Of a stretch of 64,000 nucleotides of DNA, positions 28,471-40,306 are shown in pieces. Under the pieces are notes generated by a model. It saw nothing but the letters and a program-made list of their open reading frames with translations. It did no database searches and was not told the DNA's origin. The stretch covers positions 46,845,564 to 46,909,563 of the forward strand of contig OX235279.1 of the NCBI GenBank assembly GCA_944472155.2. The letters run 5' to 3'. Both the position numbers and the translations under genes were made by a program. Source of the stretch: Trichobilharzia szidati. Its lineage: Eukaryota; Platyhelminthes; Trematoda; Strigeidida; Schistosomatidae. Each line of letters opens with the position of its first letter. The first letter of the stretch is position 1.

Positions 28471-29738
28471 CTGCCGGTATGCAAAAGAACGGAATTATGG
28501 TCACGATGTCAGTCTTAAAGCACGCGTTTCTCCGAAAACACACTCAATGAACGGGATCAAACTCATCTCCTTTCGGAGGCAGTAGATGCACACTATCACC
28601 ATATACTACACAAGACATAGCTGTACGGGAAATACTTGCTGCACAACCCTATGAGATAACAAGGCTCGCACACACGCACACACACACACACACGCACGCA
28701 CACAGAGTCAGTTCAACACACTCCCTTCAGTAACCTACGTGAACCACAAACCACACACTACACAAAACATTACAACGGGAACTTTCAAAATCACAAAACT
28801 CACACCCACACACAAACACATTCACACGCACACGCACACAAGGAAACAAACGAAGAGAAAGACAGATAAACAGAACAGATACGCACACATACACACTAGA
28901 CACTGCCATGCTGTACTATACTATATTATACTATTTTAAACTCTACTGTACTATACTTTACTATACTATGCTATACTATACTATGCTATACTATACTGTA
29001 CTATACTAACTTACACTATACAACACACACACACACGCCCACACGCACCAGCACACGCACACACACGCTTCCACACTCACACTCACACACATACACAACC
29101 ACACAAACAGAAATAACAATGACAATGAAAACATCTGATTAGCGATGATCAACAATACCAATCAGTCGTCTAACCGTAGCCCAAATACACACCTACATCG
29201 AGAATTTAAGAATAGTTCACAGTGTTATCAACGAACCGAATGTAGTGGTCAGAAATTCACCTAGTGTAGCCAAAACAACAGACACTAAAACTGTCAAAAT
29301 ACACAATCATACCATTCGAATGCAACATCAAGCAGACATAAGACCACTGGGTGCAATCCACAACCACCTTGTTTGTCAATTCAAAATGACAAGGGAATCA
29401 CAAGGAAGAACACCGAAAATGCATTACTCGTGAGATGTCGTCTCACACAGAGTCCAAACAAGAAACACACCGTTGCAAACAAACACTTATCTGAATATCG
29501 GTGAGATGCAAATGGCATGATGATCATCAATTAATATGTGGAATCATGGATAGATAGACCATGGAAACTCCTAACCGACAGGACATGCATGCAATGGGAG
29601 GTGCGACAATAGCCAATTCTCGTAAAATATTATCCAGAAATGTCACCAGTAAGTTCAAGAACAACCGAAGCGGAACAACTTGCCATGCCACTAAGCCTAC
29701 GACTGTGCCACGAATGTATGCACAGAGCAGTAACTCGC

Positions 29739-30206
29739 CTCAGAAGTAGTCAACTTCTCCTCCTTCTCCTGCACAATGCGTTCCTCCATCTTCACAGTCA
29801 CCGTCTCCTTCGATTCCACGATCTGCTTCACACCGACGGTCGCCTGCTCCACCTGTATTGCGGACTCCTCCGTCACTCCAACCATGCTCTTCACATCCGT
29901 CACCTCCGCCTCTCCTTCACTCACAACGGAAACAGGAACTGTCTCCTCTTCCACAGGTACCTCCTCCACATCAACCTCATGCACAGGAGCCTCCTCTGCC
30001 TTCTCCACCTTCGTCGGCTTCTCGGAAACTGCCACGGCTGCCTCACTCGGCTGTTCCACCACAACCGCACTCTCCGCACCGTCAGACTCATCCATCTCAC
30101 TCACACCCTCCGACGCCCAATCCATAGACTTTGTCACAGTCTCTTTCCCTTCTTGTACAACAACATCCTCGGCTGTCGTCGTCAATGTGTCTTCAGCTTC
30201 ACCCAC
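29739..30206 (-). CDS. Repeat exon R17
   Basis: It encodes the common Glu113 protein and is the highest-coordinate copy with T at intron +58. Confidence 0.85.
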
Positions 30207-31474
30207 CTGCCGGTATGCAAAAGAACGGAATTATGGTCACGATGTCAGTCTTAAAGCACGCGTTTCTCCGAAAACACACTCAATGAACGGGATCAAACTC
30301 ATCTCCTTTCGGAGGCAGTAGATGCACACTATCACCATATACTACACAAGACATAGCTGTACGGGAAATACTTGCTGCACAACCCTATGAGATAACAAGG
30401 CTCGCACACACGCACACACACACACACGCACGCACACAGAGTCAGTTCAACACACTCCCTTCAGTAACCTACGTGAACCACAAACCACACACTACACAAA
30501 ACATTACAACGGGAACTTTCAAAATCACAAAACTCACACCCACACAACACACACATTCACACGCACACGCACACAAGGAAACAAACGAAGAGAAAGACAG
30601 ATAAACAGAACAGATACGCACTCACACACACTAGACACTGCCATGCTGTACTATACTATATTATACTATTTCAAACTCTACTGTACTATACTTTACTATA
30701 CTATGCTATACTATACTATGCTATATAAATATACTATACTTTACACTATACTACACACACACACACGCCCACACGCACCAGCACACGCACACACACACGC
30801 ACGCTTCCACACTCACACTCACACACATACACAACCACACAAACAGAAATAACAATGACAATGAAAACATCTGATTAGCGATGATCAACAATACCAATCA
30901 GTCGTCTAACCGTAGCCCAAATACACACCTACATCGAGAATTTAAGAATAGTTCACAGTGTTATCAACGAACCGAATGTAGTGGTCAGAAATTCACCTAG
31001 TGTAGCCAAAACAACAGACACTAAAACTGTCAAAATACACAATCATACCATTCGAATGCAACATCAAGCAGACATACGACCACTGGGTGCAATCCACAAC
31101 CACCTTGTTTGTCAATTCAAAATGACAAGGGAATCACAAGGAAGAACACCGAAAATGCATTACTCGTGAGATGTCGTCTCACACAGAGTCCAAACAAGAA
31201 ACACACCGTTGCAAACAAACACTTATCTGAATATCGGTGAGATGCAAATGGCATGATGATCATCAATTAATATGTGGAATCATGGATAGATAGACCATGG
31301 AAACTCCTAACCGACAGGACATGCATGCAATGGGAGGTGCGACAATAGCCAATTCTCGTAAAATATTATCCAGAAATGTCACCAGTAAGTTCAAGAACAA
31401 CCGAAGCGGAACAACTAGCCATGCCACTAAGCCTACGACTGTGCCACGAATGTATGCACAGAGCAGTAACTCGC

Positions 31475-31942
31475 CTCAGAAGTAGTCAACTTCTCCTCCT
31501 TCTCCTGCACAATGCGTTCCTCCATCTTCACAGTCACCGTCTCCTTCGATTCCACGATCTGCTTCACACCGACGGTCGCCTGCTCCACCTGTATTGCGGA
31601 CTCCTCCGTCACTCCAACCATGCTCTTCACATCCGTCACCTCCGCCTCTCCTTCACTCACAACGGAAACAGGAACTGTCTCCTCTTCCACAGGTACCTCC
31701 TCCACATCAACCTCATGCACAGGAGCCTCCTCTGCCTTCTCCACCTTCGTCGGCTTCTCGGAAACTGCCACGGCTGCCTCACTCGGCTGTTCCACCACAA
31801 CCGCACTCTCCGCACCGTCAGACTCATCCATCTCACTCACACCCTCCGACGCCCAATCCATAGACTTTGTCACAGTCTCTTTCCCTTCTTGTACAACAAC
31901 ATCCTCGGCTGTCGTCGTCAATGTGTCTTCAGCTTCACCCAC
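31475..31942 (-). CDS. Repeat exon R18
   Basis: It encodes the common Glu113 protein. Intron +58 returns to A, as in R19, R20 and R1-R6. Confidence 0.85.
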
Positions 31943-33207
31943 CTGCCGGTATGCAAAAGAACGGAATTATGGTCACGATGTCAGTCTTAAAGCACGCGTT
32001 TCTCCGAAAACACACTCAATGAACGGGATCAAACTCATCTCCTTTCGGAGGCAGTAGATGCACACTATCACCATATACTACACAAGACATAGCTGTACGG
32101 GAAATACTTGCTGCACAACCCTATGAGATAACAAGGCTCGCACACACGCACACACACACACACGCACGCACACAGAGTCAGTTCAACACACTCCCTTCAG
32201 TAACCTACGTGAACCACAAACCACACACTACACAAAACATTACAACGGGAACTTTCAAAATCACAAAACTCACACTCACACACACACACATTCACACGCA
32301 CACGCACACAAGGAAACAAACGAAGAGAAAGACAGATAAACAGAACAGATACGCACACATACACACTAGACACTGCCATGCTGTACTATACTAGATTATA
32401 CTATTTTAAACTCTACTGTACTATACTTTACTATACTATGCTATACTATACTATACTATACTATAATATACTATACTTACACTATACTACACACACACAC
32501 ACGCCCACACGCACCAGCACACGCACACACACACAGCTTTCACACTCACACTCACACACATACACAACCACACAAACAGAAATAACAATGACAATGAAAA
32601 CATCTGATTAGCGATGATCAACAATACCAATCAGTCGTCTAACCGTAGCCCAAATACACACCTACATCGAGAATTTAAGAATAGTTCACAGTGTTATCAA
32701 CGAACCGAATGTAGTGGTCAGAAATTCACCTAGTGTAGCCAAAACAACAGACACTAAAACTGTCAAAATACACAATCATACCATTCGAATGCAACATCAA
32801 GCAGACATACGACCACTGGGTGCAATCCACAACCACCTTGTTTGTCAATTCAAAATGACAAGGGAATCACAAGGAAGAACACCGAAAATGCATTACTCGT
32901 GAGATGTCGTCTCACACAGAGTCCAAACAAGAAACACACCGTTGCAAACAAACACTTATCTGAATATCGGTGAGATGCAAATGGCATGATGATCATCAAT
33001 TAATATGTGGAATCATGGATAGATAGACCATGGAAACTCCTAACCGACAGGACATGCATGCAATGGGAGGTGCGACAATAGCCAATTCTCGTAAAATATT
33101 ATCCAGAAATGTCACCAGTAAGTTCAAGAACAACCGAAGCGGAACAACTAGCCATGCCACTAAGCCTACGACTGTGCCACGAATGTATGCACAGAGCAGT
33201 AACTCGC

Positions 33208-33675
33208 CTCAGAAGTAGTCAACTTCTCCTCCTTCTCCTGCACAATGCGTTCCTCCATCTTCACAGTCACCGTCTCCTTCGATTCCACGATCTGCTTCAC
33301 ACCGACGGTCGCCTGCTCCACCTGTATTGCGGACTCCTCCGTCACTCCAACCATGCTCTTCACATCCGTCACCTCCGCCTCTCCTTCACTCACAACGGAA
33401 ACAGGAACTGTCTCCTCTTCCACAGGTACCTCCTCCACATCAACCTCATGCACAGGAGCCTCCTCTGCCTTCTCCACCTTCGTCGGCTTCTCGGAAACTG
33501 CCACGGCTGCCTCACTCGGCTGTTCCACCACAACCGCACTCTCCGCACCGTCAGACTCATCCATCTCACTCACACCCTCCGACGCCCAATCCATAGACTT
33601 TGTCACAGTCTCTTTCCCTTCTTGTACAACAACATCCTCGGCTGTCGTCGTCAATGTGTCTTCAGCTTCACCCAC
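33208..33675 (-). CDS. Repeat exon R19
   Basis: It encodes the common Glu113 protein. The intron before it (33676-34929) has a shorter pentanucleotide tract than the middle of the array. Confidence 0.85.
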
Positions 33676-34929
33676 CTGCCGGTATGCAAAAGAACGGAAT
33701 TATGGTCACGATGTCAGTCTTAAAGCACGCGTTTCTCCGAAAACACACTCAATGAACGGGATCAAACTCATCTCCTTTCGGAGGCAGTAGATGCACACTA
33801 TCACCATATACTACACAAGACATAGCTGTACGGGAAATACTTGCTGCACAACCCTATGAGATAACAAGGCTCGCACACACGCACACACACACACACGCAC
33901 GCACGCACACAGAGTCAGTTCAACACACTCCCTTCAGTAACCTACGTGAACCACAAACCACACACTACACAAAACATTACAACGGGAACTTTCAAAATCA
34001 CAAAACTCACACTCACACACAAACACATTCACACGCACACGCACACAAGGAAACAAACGAAGAGAAAGACAGATAAACAGAACAGATACGCACACATACA
34101 CACTAGACACTGCCATGCTGTACTATACTAGATTATACTATTTTAAACTCTACTGTACTATACTTTACTATACTATGCTATACTATACTATACTATATTA
34201 CACTATACTACACACACACACACACACGCCCACACGCACCAGCACACACACACACACGCTTTCACACTCACACTCACACACATACACAACCACACAAACA
34301 GAAATAACAATGACAATGAAAACATCTGATTAGCGATGATCAACAATACCAATCAGTCGTCTAACCGTAGCCCAAATACACACCTACATCGAGAATTTAA
34401 GAATAGTTCACAGTGTTATCAACGAACCGAATGTAGTGGTCAGAAATTCACCTAATGTAGCCAAAACAACAGACACTAAAACTGTCAAAATACACAATCA
34501 TACCATTCGAATGCAACATCAAGCAGACATACGACCACTGGGTGCAATCCACAACCACCTTGTTTGTCAATTCAAAATGACAAGGGAATCACAAGGAAGA
34601 ACACCGAAAATGCATTACTCGTGAGATGTCGTCTCACACAGAGTCCAAACAAGAAACACACCGTTGCAAACAAACACTTATCTGAATATCGGTGAGATGC
34701 AAATGGCATGATGATCATCAATTAATATGTGGAATCATGGATAGATAGACCATGGAAACTCCTAACCGACAGGACATGCATGCAATGGGAGGTGCGACAA
34801 TAGCCAATTCTCGTAAAATATTATCCAGAAATGTCACCAGTAAGTTCAAGAACAACCGAAGCGGAACAACTAGCCATGCCACTAAGCCTACGACTGTGCC
34901 ACGAATGTATGCACAGAGCAGTAACTCGC

Positions 34930-35397
34930 CTCAGAAGTAGTCAACTTCTCCTCCTTCTCCTGCACAATGCGTTCCTCCATCTTCACAGTCACCGTCTCCT
35001 TCGATTCCACGATCTGCTTCACACCGACGGTCGCCTGCTCCACCTGTATTGCGGACTCCTCCGTCACTCCAACCATGCTCTTCACATCCGTCACCTCCGC
35101 CTCTCCTTCACTCACAACGGAAACAGGAACTGTCTCCTCTTCCACAGGTACCTCCTCCACATCAACCTCATGCACAGGAGCCTCCTCTGCCTTCTCCACC
35201 TTCGTCGGCTTCTCGGAAACTGCCACGGCTGCCTCACTCGGCTGTTCCACCACAACCGCACTCTCCGCACCGTCAGACTCATCCATCTCACTCACACCCT
35301 CCGACGCCCAATCCATAGACTTTGTCACAGTCTCTTTCCCTTCTTGTACAACAACATCCTCGGCTGTCGTCGTCAATGTGTCTTCAGCTTCTCCCAC
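34930..35397 (-). CDS. Repeat exon R20 (first transcribed), unique acceptor
   Basis: It encodes the common 156 residues with Glu113, but Gly2 is GGA, not GGT. Its acceptor context (CAAACAACAG|GTGGGAGAAG) differs from the CCGGCAG context of the other 19 copies, because similarity to the other units stops exactly here. The upstream exon (36045-36943) ends in phase 0, and this copy opens in phase 0, so R20 fixes the reading frame for the array. It is a candidate for the ancestral single exon. Confidence 0.88.
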
Positions 35398-36044
35398 CTG
35401 TTGTTTGAAAATAGAATATATTTCGTAATTCAATATTGAAAGTTTTTCTATGTGTGTTTCGCTTTTGTTTATCTTTTTTATTTTTTTTCTTTGCTCTAAT
35501 TTTGTGTATCTACTCTTTTTGGTTTTTATTCATCTGTTTTTCACTATTTATGTTTTATTCTTCCCTATTTTGTGGTTCATTTAATTTTTTTTTGATTTTT
35601 TTCTCTTTTGTAACCTTGTTCTTTGGTATCCTTATATTTCTAATCATTTATTTTTGTGGGTCTTTAATTTTGTCTGAGACTCTAAGCTTATTTTTATTTT
35701 TCTACTGTAATGTGTATCTGGTTTTCTTATCCTTTCCTATATATTTGTCTAGGCATACCTTATCAATTTGTGTGGTATGTACTTTCATAAGTGTGTAATG
35801 GCTTATCCTTGTTCCAATTATCTTGCACTGATAATCACTATCTCTTTGGTTTTCAGTTTTTATTTATGGTTTCCCCTATATTTCTCTTTCAATCGTGATT
35901 TTAGCTTTAATCATTTCGGTGGTTTTTTCTGGGATTTCATCATGAGAACCTTTTTAGTCTTTTAGTTTGTATGTTTTGCCTACCGCACACTAATAATCCT
36001 CACCAGTTTGTTCTTTCGTCTTGTTTGATTATTTATTTGCTTAC
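35398..36044 (-). other. Intron upstream of the array, strongly T-rich on the plus strand
   Basis: The plus strand is dominated by T (for example 35455-35720), so the transcript is A-rich here. The plus-strand frame seen at 35436-35798 is a low-complexity Phe/Leu string with no domain. No mobile element was recognised. Confidence 0.75.
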
Positions 36045-36943
36045 CTGTTCTTCTGTTACTTTCTCCACTATTTGAGGGGTCGTTTCCTGTATTTTGACAG
36101 AATCTTCACTTGACACATGGTCCTTGTCTTCTATGTTTGATATTGTTTCCGTTTTGATGTATTCTTGGGATTGAACTGGCTTGAATTCTATTAAACTTGT
36201 TTCTGAAATTCCTGTCTGAGTTACATCATGTAAGGAGATCTCAGTCAAACTAGGAATCGATTGAGCTTTTTCCGCTTCCTCAACGCTGATACTAGTCTCG
36301 TCTACACTTATAGAATCATGGGGTATAAGGACATCTAGGACTATTGCGTGTGTTGGTGTGACGCCTTCCTCAAGCGAAAACTCAGTGTCATCCATTTCCA
36401 ATGGTTCTTCTAAATCTACTTCGAATTCTGTTTCCTCTGCTATGTGTTCATATACTGCGGCTTGAAGGACTTCTGGTAGCGTCTCAATAGGTGAGTACAT
36501 TTCTGTTCTTTCAGTTTGTTCTATATCTATTAGAACAGCTTGTTTCTCTAATTCTACACTGTCATTTATTATGTCAACTACTTTTATATCATCTTCCTGT
36601 AAAACACTTGGCTGTGTCCTTACCTCTACTAATACAACTACTTCGGTCTGACTGATGGCGGTACCAACATTATTTTGTGCTTCGACAGAATAAACTCCCG
36701 AATCTTCAGGAAATGCTTCAGATATTGTCAATTCACAAACTCCTGTCTCTGGACTATAAAAGATGGCAGCATCTGTACTATCAGGTTGCAGGACATTACC
36801 ATTGTGTTTCCAAGTGACATCAGTTGGCTGTGGATTGCCTTTGACAACAGCTGTCAAATAAATCTCCTCTCCTTCAGAAATACTCAATGGTGTTAACTCG
36901 TTTATGATCACTGGGGAACGCAGACTGTCTTCTTGTACAACTT
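36045..36943 (-). CDS. Ig domain plus acidic linker exon
   Basis: This 899-nt exon has acceptor TCACTCAG|AAGTTG (phase 1) and donor GAACAG|GTAAGC (phase 0). Residues about 10-104 form one Ig domain: the core Trp is in DVTWKHNG, with LTISEAFPEDSGVYSVEAQN in the late strands; the second core Cys is replaced by Val (YSVEA). The remaining roughly 195 residues are acidic and lack aromatic clusters (ELEKQAVLIDIEQ, EEPLEMDDTEFSLEEG), typical of a disordered tether. This acidic tail leads directly into the 20-copy repeat segment, so the spring region effectively begins here. Codons end mostly in A or T, unlike the repeat exons next door. Confidence 0.93.
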
Positions 36944-37757
36944 CTGAGTGAATTTAAGAAAGAATAAATAAAAATGAGAATAAAATTTTTTTAAACTATT
37001 AGTCACTATAATAATCTTGAAAATATTGACAAATATGTGATTTTAAAACAGTGATTCGTATAGGTAATACAGTAAACTAAGTAATCTGATCAGACATCTT
37101 AACGTCAGCTCAACTGACGAGTTTGTCTCAGATGAGAGACAACTTACTGTGCATAACTCGCAGACACATAAAAAGACACAGCCTTTCATTGACACACAGA
37201 ATTATTGGATCCTCGTCAGTAGCTTTAATCTGACACATAACATATTTTACGCAATACGTAATTTTGAAATAAGGATTATCTATTAAGTGAGACCCAATGA
37301 CACAAGGGTGTTAGGTTCCGGCATATATGTATGGTGGAGGCGATGGCAATCGGTCAATAAAACTTTGAACTCTGTACAAAAAAAGTCTGTTCAGTTTCTT
37401 ATTCTATCTGGATCTAAATTTCTTCTCTAATTGTCCGCTTTTATTTTATTAATTATTTACTTTCACATATTCATTCTGTACATTTTCTCAACCTCTTCAC
37501 GCTTGCCGAGTGGACACTGGACTGCCTTGCCTCTTATTCTATAACAGTTTTAATTTTATCGAATTCTAAAGCCTTGCTTCCACTATGTTACTGACTTGTA
37601 CTCATTAATAGGCTATTATAAGTTTATAGTAAATATAAATACGATTGTACAACCTCTGAAGATGATTTCGTTAATAAAGAAATTTTTCCACTAAATTGCC
37701 TTTTATTTTCTTGAACAAAGTTTCCACAATGAAATTTATAGCACCACATGTAAGTGT

Positions 37758-37995
37758 GCGTTGGTGGCGCAGAGGTAAAGTGCTCACCAACCACTCAGGT
37801 GGTTGGGAATTCGATCCCCGGCGGACGCACTACCAAACTCCGCTTAACTGGTGATAAGCTCGGCAAAGAGGGAAGATTGAAGGTGAGACTAGCCACCCCC
37901 ACCCCGTAAAAATAAATACCACTGCTACCGAAACTTCAAAGCACTAGCTCTAAGCCTTATGTTTCACTGGGAACGTCAAGGAATAAAATAAATAA
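37758..37995 (+). mobile_element. tRNA-headed SINE, family A, with 11-bp target duplications
   Basis: The head has an A box (TGGCGCAGAGG) and a B box (GAATTCGATCC) in tRNA spacing. The body contains a CCCACCCCGTAAAAATAAA motif, and the element ends AAGCCTTATGTTTCACTGGG then an A-rich AATAAA tail. Perfect duplicates ACATGTAAGTG flank it at 37746-37756 and 37996-38006, proving insertion by target-primed reverse transcription or a similar route. It is not a functional tRNA gene: there is no proper acceptor stem and the body is long. Related copies lie at 44949 and 62913. Confidence 0.85.
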
Positions 37996-38145
37996 ACATG
38001 TAAGTGAACAGCACCACTTCCGATTAGACCGTGTCGGGCGCTACTGTAATTAACAAAACTTTACATATACATATTTATAATATAAAGCAATCATGGTAAT
38101 TCGTCAACAGGATGATAAGATTGTGCATATAAATTATGCTCTTAG

Positions 38146-38170
38146 TCACAATAATAATAATAATAATAAA
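38146..38170. repeat. (AAT)n microsatellite
   Basis: About seven AAT units interrupt otherwise plain intron sequence. Confidence 0.8.
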
Positions 38171-38488
38171 TGGAGCGACTTGTGAAAATAAGAATGGTGA
38201 TAAATCGCATGGTAACGCAAACAAGTGCTCAAATAGATATAGCAGATAAAGACAGGGACATTACGTAATTTCGTACGATTCTTTCCCTCGGTGAACTTGA
38301 ACAAAGCAAGAACGACAAATTGAACAGAATAACATAGCAGTATGACTGTTATCGACTGCACAGAAACTAAAATATTTACATTATCAATATACATATTTTC
38401 ACGTACTCCAATTAAATAGTTAGGTGTTAACCATTGATACAGCGTAATAAGAATAACTCTGAATCATTAGTTCAGGTTCGATTTTCAG

Positions 38489-38640
38489 ACGATAACGGTA
38501 GTAAGCCTGGTAGTATAGAAAGGCTGGACATGAGGTTAGCAACCCCATCTGTAAAAAACACAACCGCTACTGAAAATTCAAGCCTCGAGATCGAAGTTCT
38601 GTTCCACGCGAAATGCAAAAGTACGGAAAGAAAAGAACTA
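38489..38640 (+). mobile_element. SINE family A, 5'-truncated and diverged fragment
   Basis: It shares the body motif GGTTAGCAACCCCATCTGTA and the following TACTGAAAATTCAAG with the copies at 44949 and 62913, then a decayed GTTCCAC tail. The tRNA-like head is missing. Confidence 0.65.
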
Positions 38641-39042
38641 AGAAAATGAAATGTCATGTTACCCTATTCAATTTATTGTTTTTGCTTTGTTCAAGATTAA
38701 GGGACACTAGACTGTAGGGGAAGTAGCTAGGTGAAGATGTATTAAGACTACGGAAGAGTGGACAAAAGTGGTAAGAAAGAGATTATTGGGAAATCATTAG
38801 GATTGGTTTATATTTAGTATTTAATTGTAATGTTATGTGTATTAGAATTAACTCTGATGATACATAGCTGAGAACAGTATTGTTCGCTTACACTCTTTGT
38901 ATGAAATACGCATTTTATTAATCTAGCGGCAGTAAGTTTGCTATCAATAATACTCATTGTCAACGAGTCAGGAGGACAACAAAACTAGTGTAACAATTAA
39001 AGTTTTAAAAAATGTACGGCCTTATCGAGAAGTAAATTTTCA

Positions 39043-39190
39043 AGTGTTTGCTTGTGAGTCCTGGGCTTGACCCCTGGTGGAATCGTTGGGACATACAACT
39101 GAAGAGTCCCGGATAGTTCCTATGAGATGTCCAGTAACTCTGTGGTTCTCAGTGGTTGTCTAACTGATATCAGTCTGTGACCTAACCTGG
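39043..39190 (+). mobile_element. Hammerhead-like SINE, old diverged copy
   Basis: Recognisable parts in the family order are GAGTCCTGGG, CTTGACCCC (B box remnant), ACTGAAGAGTCCCGGATAG, GTCCAGTAACTC and GGTTCTCAGTGGTTGTCTAA. It is more diverged than the four other copies. Confidence 0.6.
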
Positions 39191-40306
39191 GAAGTAAATC
39201 TCCTTTCGCTCAAAATGTTAACTTCTAAATGATTTAAAAGGGTTCTTAGCTTCGTTACACAAAAGGTGAAGTGAAACTCACTGCGAAAACCATTCGTTTA
39301 AAGAAGCTGTTATATAACAGACAAATAATTCAACTACTACTAGTATCTAAGTGATAATCCTGTATGTGAGTTAGGGGAAGAAATTTTAGTTGTCAAAATC
39401 AAAAGAATAATTATACCGTATTCCTCTGGTATAACAGTTTTCTTGTTATTTCTGTTCTGTGGCGAAACTGACTTTAACCTATAAATCCTTTGGCAACAGT
39501 AAAGAATAGAAATCAAAGTCAAATGACCTTGAATCTACCAATTATATTCTCCTACATGAAGAGTGGCATTTATTTTAGAAAAAAAGTGTATTTATGAGTC
39601 ACATTTGTAATAAAACAGAATTATACAGAGTATACATCTCTTTAAGATGCTGTAAAAACTAGTCCCAGTTCCTCACAGGAGTGTCTGTAGACAGATCAAA
39701 CCAGTGTCAATATAAAAAATCTAAATGGCTGTATATCATATCAGATTCGGAAACATTTACTATTATAATACGGTCTTTTTAGATGGACCCAGAATCCTCC
39801 AATAGAATTTGTATGAGTTCCAATTACAGGATCTACTAATTAAGATGCATGATTGACTTTATAATGAATATAGTCTGATGATGATAGTTGCGAATAACCT
39901 TTCCATTTGAGTGTATGAATGGTAGTACCTAGGAGGACTAGTCGTTGTATTATTAGTATTAAAACATCTGGGTGAAACTTGCAACGAAAATAAATGAACA
40001 ACATTCATGTGTAATACCGAGCCATATTATCGGTTGATTCAAGGCCAGTTGGCCTTGGTGTCTGTTCTTTACTGTTACCAAATGAAACATTTGATACTAC
40101 GTTTAAGATGGACTGCTCAAAATCTTCATTTAGAGCCAGGACATGCGTGAGTGTTTGCTCTTTTCAGGAATAAGGGTGGATCGCAACACTCAGTGACAGC
40201 CACCAAGGGTATCCGGAAATGAACTAAGTTTTTCGATCGGGTTGCCGAAGCCTTGGTAAGACGACTTTCAGTTACCAACACCTTTGAAACTGACAATTAC
40301 TTAGTC

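Larger units (their letters stand above)
2120..35397 (-). repeat. Tandem array of 20 exon-bearing units, period about 1.59-1.75 kb
   Basis: Twenty copies of a 468-nt exon plus adjoining intron are head-to-tail. Distances between successive copies are 1654-1664 bp for the six left-most steps, 1693 and 1591 bp for the next two, and 1722-1753 bp thereafter. Each unit has two parts: about 950 bp (exon plus about 480 bp of downstream intron), present 20 times, and about 640-800 bp rich in CA and CTATA repeats, present 19 times between copies. The high-coordinate edge sits at the splice acceptor of the first-transcribed copy. Copies are nearly identical, pointing to recent unequal crossing over or gene conversion. 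Copy number in an assembly should be treated with care. Confidence 0.95.

Noticed and set aside
2120..35397. CRISPR-like array or satellite DNA
   Set aside because: Units are over 1.5 kb, contain a coding exon with splice sites and lie within a spliced eukaryotic gene, so this is an exon array and neither a CRISPR nor a non-coding satellite.
35436..35798. 120-codon plus-strand frame, Phe/Leu-rich, resembling a membrane protein
   Set aside because: It is a T-rich intron tract; the hydrophobic string is what T-rich DNA encodes by chance.
37758..37832. tRNA gene
   Set aside because: A and B boxes fit, but there is no proper acceptor stem, the element continues for 160 more bases and it has target duplications, so it is a SINE head. 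The same holds for 44949, 62913 and the hammerhead-like SINE heads.
38146..38394. 82-codon minus-strand frame
   Set aside because: It starts in plain intron and ends in the AAT run, has no splice-site support, and the flanking exons already match in phase.
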